NCBI GenBank assembly: GCA_016748015.1
Contig: JAAOMT010000664.1
Location: forward strand, 847,945 to 911,944
Direction of reading: 5' to 3'
Source: Geosiphon pyriformis
Lineage: Eukaryota > Glomeromycota > Glomeromycetes > Archaeosporales > Geosiphonaceae
DNA length: 64,000 nt
In this document: in pieces, positions 58,569-64,000 of the stretch
Layout: each line of letters starts with the position of its first letter
Position numbering within the stretch: the stretch's first letter is position 1
Notes under the pieces: generated by a model
Database searches by the model: none
What the model was told of the DNA's origin: nothing
Seen by the model: only the letters and a program-made list of their open reading frames with translations
Program-made: the position numbers and the translations under genes

Positions 58569-61500
58569 CAAGTTACTCAAACCAGTTAAGACAATATTAT
58601 ATATTTATATATATAAAAACCATGTTTTTAATATCCAAGAAAAAACAAACACAATTTATGTATGTTTAAATTAACTTCAAAAACTTTAATAATTTCAAGC
58701 AGCTTAATTATACTACTAAACAAAACAGATAACACTTACAAAAAAAGTTTTATTATTTAGAATTAAATCATTTTTTTTTAATAAAGCTTAATGCTTAAAA
58801 TAAATAAGCCAAATATTATTTCTATAAGCTAACCTAAAATTACATACAAAATTTATAACTTTACAGCTAGCAATTTTGGCATTTTTAAAAATTAAAAAAG
58901 ATTCTTAAAACCAATTCTTAATAACAAACTTCTTATATAAAGTTAAATATATTACAACATCCAAAAAGCACAAAAAAAGTAGCTATAAAACAATAAAAAT
59001 AATCTGAACAGATTAAATAATATTTTTTAAATGATTACATAAATATTTAACAGTTTTTTGTAAATTTTACTATCTAATTTACAAAAAAAAACATGAGTTA
59101 AAAACTTAATATTTTCACAAAACAAACATAAAAAACTACAATAATATTTATTATACAGATACTTATAAACAATTACAAATAGTTTGTAATATAAAATTTT
59201 TATGAAATAAAAATACAATTTAGCTATAAATCTGTTTGTACATATAAAAATTAAGATATTATACAAGTAATAATTTAATTTAGTTGATGTTTTTAAGCAA
59301 ACTAGTTTTTAAAACATAAGTTTTAAATTTAATTTTCGAATAAACATAATAAATTACCTAAAAAACTTTATAAACAAAATATTTTGTATTATTAAAAATA
59401 ACTTTACTACTAATTTTAATAAAATATTTATATATATAAATTAGAAGTATTAAATTTAAAAATGAGACTGCATTAACCAAACATCAGTTTTTTTATTGCT
59501 CAGAACACCTAAATAGTTTTTAATCTTATATCAATTTATATTTAAATTTTTATTTTTAATAATATTTACAATATACTAATGTTTAACTTAATAATAATTA
59601 TGAAAATTTAAAAAAACCAAAGCTAACTTCAAATAACATGTATTTAAAACAACTTGGTTGTTAAAAAACAAATCAATTAGATAGAAAAAAAATACATTTT
59701 AAGATAAATATAATAGTTTGCAATTTAGCCATAATAAAAGAAATTATTTTTAAAACTTTAACACTTAAATCCAAATTTACATTCTCAAAAAAAACTGTAA
59801 CACTAGTCTTTATATTAACAGTATTTAAATTGCTTAACAAACTATTAATGTAAATAAAAAAACATATTATATTAGTATTTAACAGCTAGTTATAAATTAG
59901 ATTAAACTTATATAAACCAAAAATATTCAGAGATTAAAAATTAACAACAGAAGATAAAATAACAAAGCAGAAAACTAAATTATTTAAAAACTTAACAGCA
60001 AATCTAAACCAATCAGAGACAAATTTATAAGAATCTAGTCTCTTTTATGTTTGAAAGTTTTTTAATTAAACATTAATTTTTTTTATTATATAACTGTTTA
60101 ATAAAAACAACATTAAACTATTTAAATAAATAAAACATCTTAAAAAAACAGACTTTTTTAAAATCAATAACATCAAAGTTTTATCTTAAAAAAAAAATGT
60201 TAAATATAAAAAATTAACCAAAAATAAATCATATTTGCAAAAACCATAAATCATATTTGCTAAAAAATTGTTAGATAAATTAACTTTAAGGTAAACTGAA
60301 AAGCACAAAAAGTGGTGAAAAAATTAGCTCAAAACTTATAAATCAAAAAATTTATGTTTAAACAGACAATTCAGAATGCTATATACATTAAAAAACACAG
60401 CACAAAAGCTAATTTGCTCTTAATTTATATTTGTTTAAAAGTTTTTAGATCATACAAAAAAGAATAATGAATTATATTACTTGAAAAGTCTAAAAACAAA
60501 TAAGATTTTAATTTTAAGCTTTAATAAATTACAACATTTTATTTATTACACATTATTAAAAACAAAACTAAACTGAATCTTATAATTAATAATAAAATAA
60601 AGCATTACTGAAATTAAGTATAGAAATTACTTATTAAAAATAGTTTTTTATAAAACAATATTAGTAAAAATTTAATATTCAAATAAGCTTTTGTTAAACT
60701 AGATTTTAACAAGTTTTTTGTTAATAAAAAAATATTAAAGTATCAATAAAATTTCCTTTTTTTTTGCAATAAAAATCAACAAATCACTAATTAATAAAAA
60801 AAATCTATAATTCTATAATTAATTAAAATAGTTATTGTCTTGTTGTTATTAATTAAAATATTGTTGATTTAAAAAAATTTACTTGTAATATTCAAAATAT
60901 ATTAAGTTACTATTTGACTATATTCTACTTAAATTGTATCATTAATAAAGATATTAACAGTAAAAAATAATATCAAACTAGTTTAAACTTCAATTTAACC
61001 AGTTTTAGCAACAAACTTAAAATTAATTTTATAATTATAAATACTTTTCTGTCTTTTAATCTTACATAAAAAAAAATTATAGAAAATACACCAAAAAAAA
61101 AATGAAAAAATTTCACTTTAATCCAGTTTATTATGAATATAATATTTATTTATTAAGCCAAAATTAATTATAACTTAATTAACATAATTATTGTAAATAC
61201 TACCAAAAAATTTAATCAACTTGTTACATATTTTAATTTTATTTAAGCTATATTTTAAATGTTTTCAACTTATAGAATTATATGTCTTGTACATATCTTG
61301 TAAAATTAGCCAAAGTTTATAAACCATTTTTTATTATTAATTTAATTATAAAAATAGAAAATTGTGTTTTTATATTTTTTAGAACTGAAATATTATTATC
61401 ACAAAAAACATTAAATTTGTTATATACCAAGAAAATTTTATTAAAAAAAATTTTAGAAAAAATTTTTTAGGTTGTTTAATTAAAGCAATAAGTAAAATAT

Positions 61501-64000
61501 TTGTTAAAATGCTTTTTTATTTATACAGTTTGGAAATTATTAAAAACTAAATTTTTTTTAAAATTAAAAAACAGATTTATGCACTAAACAAAAATTTAAA
61601 AGATTCAAAAGCATATTTAATATTATTTTATTGTAATGTTTTTATAATTTATTTAAAATACCAAAAAAACAAACTGTTTTCTTATTAAGCAAATTTTTTA
61701 TTATATTTATTAATTCATAAAAACCAATAGAATACATAATATTAGAAAAAGTATTATTAATAACATAATTCAATAAGAAATATTTATAACTCTATATCTT
61801 AAGTATTTTTTTCAATTTTTATACTTTTTTGTCTAATTTTTTATAATAATATTTACATTAAATTTGACCAATTTATACTTTAGTACCAGTTTTTTTTCAA
61901 CTATTAAATAGTCTAATACTATTTTATAAAAAAGATGCTTTAAAATATTTTGAATTATATGATCTTTTTTTATCTTAAAACTTTTTATTTTTCTGTTAAT
62001 AACAAACTTAATATGTATTTTTTTAATATACCAAAATTCTGCTATTTTAAAAATTTTTTTGTAACAACAAAATTATTAACAAACATGACAATAGTATTAA
62101 ACATTAAAATTCTAAACAATTTTTATTTTATATTATTAATATTTTTTATATTGAATTTTATTAATTCTTATTAACTTGTATATAAAAAGTTCTTAAAACT
62201 GATTTCAAAAGACTATTAAAACCAATAATAACATAAATAAAATTGTAATTAGTATTAAAAAATTTATTTATATATGTAATTTTTTTGTTGGTCAGCATAT
62301 TTACCAAATTAGATAAAATAAAAATAAAATCAATAGTTTTTTTAATGTTTTTAAAGTTTTTCTAAGTAAAAAACTTAGCAAATAAACTATTAATTAAAAA
62401 ATTAACCAAATCTAAATCTATACATTTTTGAAACTGATATTATATCTAATACTATCTTTATTAAAGTTATTTTTTAAAATAACAAAAACACTTTTATTGT
62501 ATATATAAACTATAAAAAAATTGGTTTAAATATTGTTTTAAAAATATATTTACATACAATCCTAATACAAAAATTGTTTATTTGTTTTGAACAGTAAATA
62601 GATTATTAAAAACTTACCAAAAATTTTTAAAATTTTTAAAACATGCTTGGCTAAATATTTATTTACAATAAAAGCAATATTAATACTTAAATACTCAGAA
62701 TTTAAACCAGAAGTAAACACTTTTACACCTAAAAACTTATTTGCTATCTAAAATTTAATACTCGAATAAAATTTAATTTTAATAATAATTAAAATATTAT
62801 TTTTTAATTCATTATATTACTTAATAATATTATTCTGCTTAACAGAAATATTTATTTTTTTAATATTATATGTAGTTATCTTTTAAGTTAAGCTACTTAT
62901 TAAGAGCAATTCAAACTAAAAAACTTTAATTTATCCAAAATAGTTTTAATTAAACCTTCTATAATTACTATATTAACTTTTAGACCACTAATTTTAGTGG
63001 TCAAAACTTTGAATTCACTAGAAAAAATATCTTAAAAGTTATTAAAAGTAATACTTAAAACAGAAATAATAAATAATAACTCATTAATAATTATTGTTAC
63101 TCATAAAAATTAAGAATTATAATAATAAGTAAAATAACCAATCATAAATAGACATAATAAAAAGGGAAAATTTAGGATTTTTTTTAGAGAATTGTAAGAT
63201 TTCAGAATTCTAAGATTTTTTTTAAAAAATTGCAAGATTTCAAAATTCCAAAATTCCTTTTAGGAAATTGCAAAATTCCAAGGAATTTTATATAACACAA
63301 ATTATGTATATATAGTGAAAATATTAAAAACAGAAAAGTATTCAAAATTTGATTCAGATAGAATAGTAGCTAGTAATAATTACTTATTCTTATCCCTTCC
63401 TTCAAAAAATAGTTTTTTATAACTTAAAATAGAAACTTATCAATATTAATAAAATATTTAATTATTATTAAATTTATATTATTATCACTTAATTAAAAAT
63501 ATTAATCACTTTCACTATTATCAATACTTTAATACTTAACTACATTAAACCAATAGTTCTTGATTATAGTTATTAATGAAATACTAATTTTTTGTTTTGT
63601 TTTTTTGTTGTTTATTAATTAATTAAAGAAATTAAGTCTGAATATTTGACATTAAGGATAGCTTAATAAAAAATCTGAAAATAAGAGTAGAAATTTAAAG
63701 ATAGCTACCAGAAGAACATAACTGTTTAAATACAGTAAACTGGTTATTATACTAAAAAAAAATTCATAAAAGAAACCATTAATTAAATTTCTGTTCATTA
63801 TACAAAAAATTCAACCAAAATCTTTAGAAATTACTAATATTCTTAGTTATTAAGCACCAAATTATAGGTTTGTTATTTGTTTTAACATCTTAAATAATTA
63901 TTTATAATACCATGTTTAATATTGAATTGGTATTTAAAATAGATGTTTTTATAATATAATTCAAAAATAATATAAAAAAAACTATTCAATTTGTAAAAAA
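58569..64000 (-). mobile_element. LINE-4, heavily decayed, interrupted by a solo LTR B
   Basis: Minus-strand LINE of the LINE-1 type. The 3' tail starts abruptly at 58,569 (CAAGTTACTCAAACCAG matches the middle of the LINE-1 tail), so A2 probably inserted there. The C-terminal zinc region is 59,027-59,266 (YNKYYCSFLCLFC), and the RNase H region about 59,600-59,900. The RT box is FIND at 60,938-60,949 (FVDD expected). The endonuclease region is about 62,200-62,900, and the ORF1/endonuclease linker matches LINE-1 near 62,970-63,040 (ACCACTAATTTTAGTGGTCA). After the LTR at 63,095-63,909 the last 91 bases are too degraded to align with certainty. Confidence 0.75.
63095..63909 (-). repeat. Solo LTR, family B, inside LINE-4
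   Basis: About 815 bp matching the B1 LTRs in reverse orientation, from TGTTACTCA to ATAATA. The flanking four bases are TTAT and CCAT, which would be a duplication if two C-to-T changes occurred. Near 63,170-63,290 about three copies of a ~38-bp unit (GATTTTTTTTAGAGAATTG type) are present. Confidence 0.78.

Overview
The window looks like nuclear DNA of an arbuscular mycorrhizal fungus (Glomeromycotina, most like Rhizophagus). The base composition is very AT-rich, introns are short GT-AG introns, and the LINE and Ty3/gypsy polyproteins match types I remember from Rhizophagus assemblies. This assignment comes from memory of protein families, not from a search. About 11 kb (9.3-20.6 kb) is gene-bearing, moderate-GC sequence. 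The rest is retrotransposons at different stages of decay.

Layout. 1-9,301: a Ty3/gypsy retrotransposon (A1) on the minus strand, with gag, protease, a Cys-rich module, a dUTPase domain, RT, RNase H and integrase; its 3' LTR runs off the window and a solo LTR (family C) sits inside it. 9,302-12,400: a retroelement scrap, a tRNA-Lys-like gene split by a ~1.3 kb insertion, and a decayed Fanzor/TnpB-type RuvC nuclease gene (minus strand). 12,915-15,070: a seven-exon PX-domain protein gene (plus). 15,778-20,545: a six-exon Dicer gene (minus) with helicase, dimerization domain, two RNase III domains and a dsRBD. The two genes are convergent, 707 bp apart.

20,640-64,000 is a nested retrotransposon field of roughly 75-85% A+T by eye. 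LINE-2 (plus, ~21.6-28.65 kb) carries a solo LTR C. LINE-3 (minus, ~28.76-31.0 kb) has only ORF1 plus a LINE 3' tail. Gypsy A2 (plus, 31,185-58,568) was split by gypsy B1 (minus, 33,617-43,491, both LTRs present) and by a solo LTR B (44,746-52,494), which was itself split by LINE-1 (minus, ~45,225-52,053). A2 in turn appears to lie in the 3' tail of LINE-4 (minus, 58,569 to the window end), which carries a further solo LTR B.

Two themes stand out. First, both gypsy families carry a dUTPase domain between protease and RT, preceded by a Cys-rich zinc-binding module. Second, the catalytic Asp-Asp pair of every reverse transcriptase I could read (three gypsy, three LINE) has at least one Asp changed to Asn, always by G-to-A after T (TpG to TpA), together with many TGG or CAG to stop changes. 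This is what RIP-like or methylation-driven C-to-T mutation would leave. The Dicer gene, part of the RNA-silencing pathway, lies at the edge of this field and is intact.
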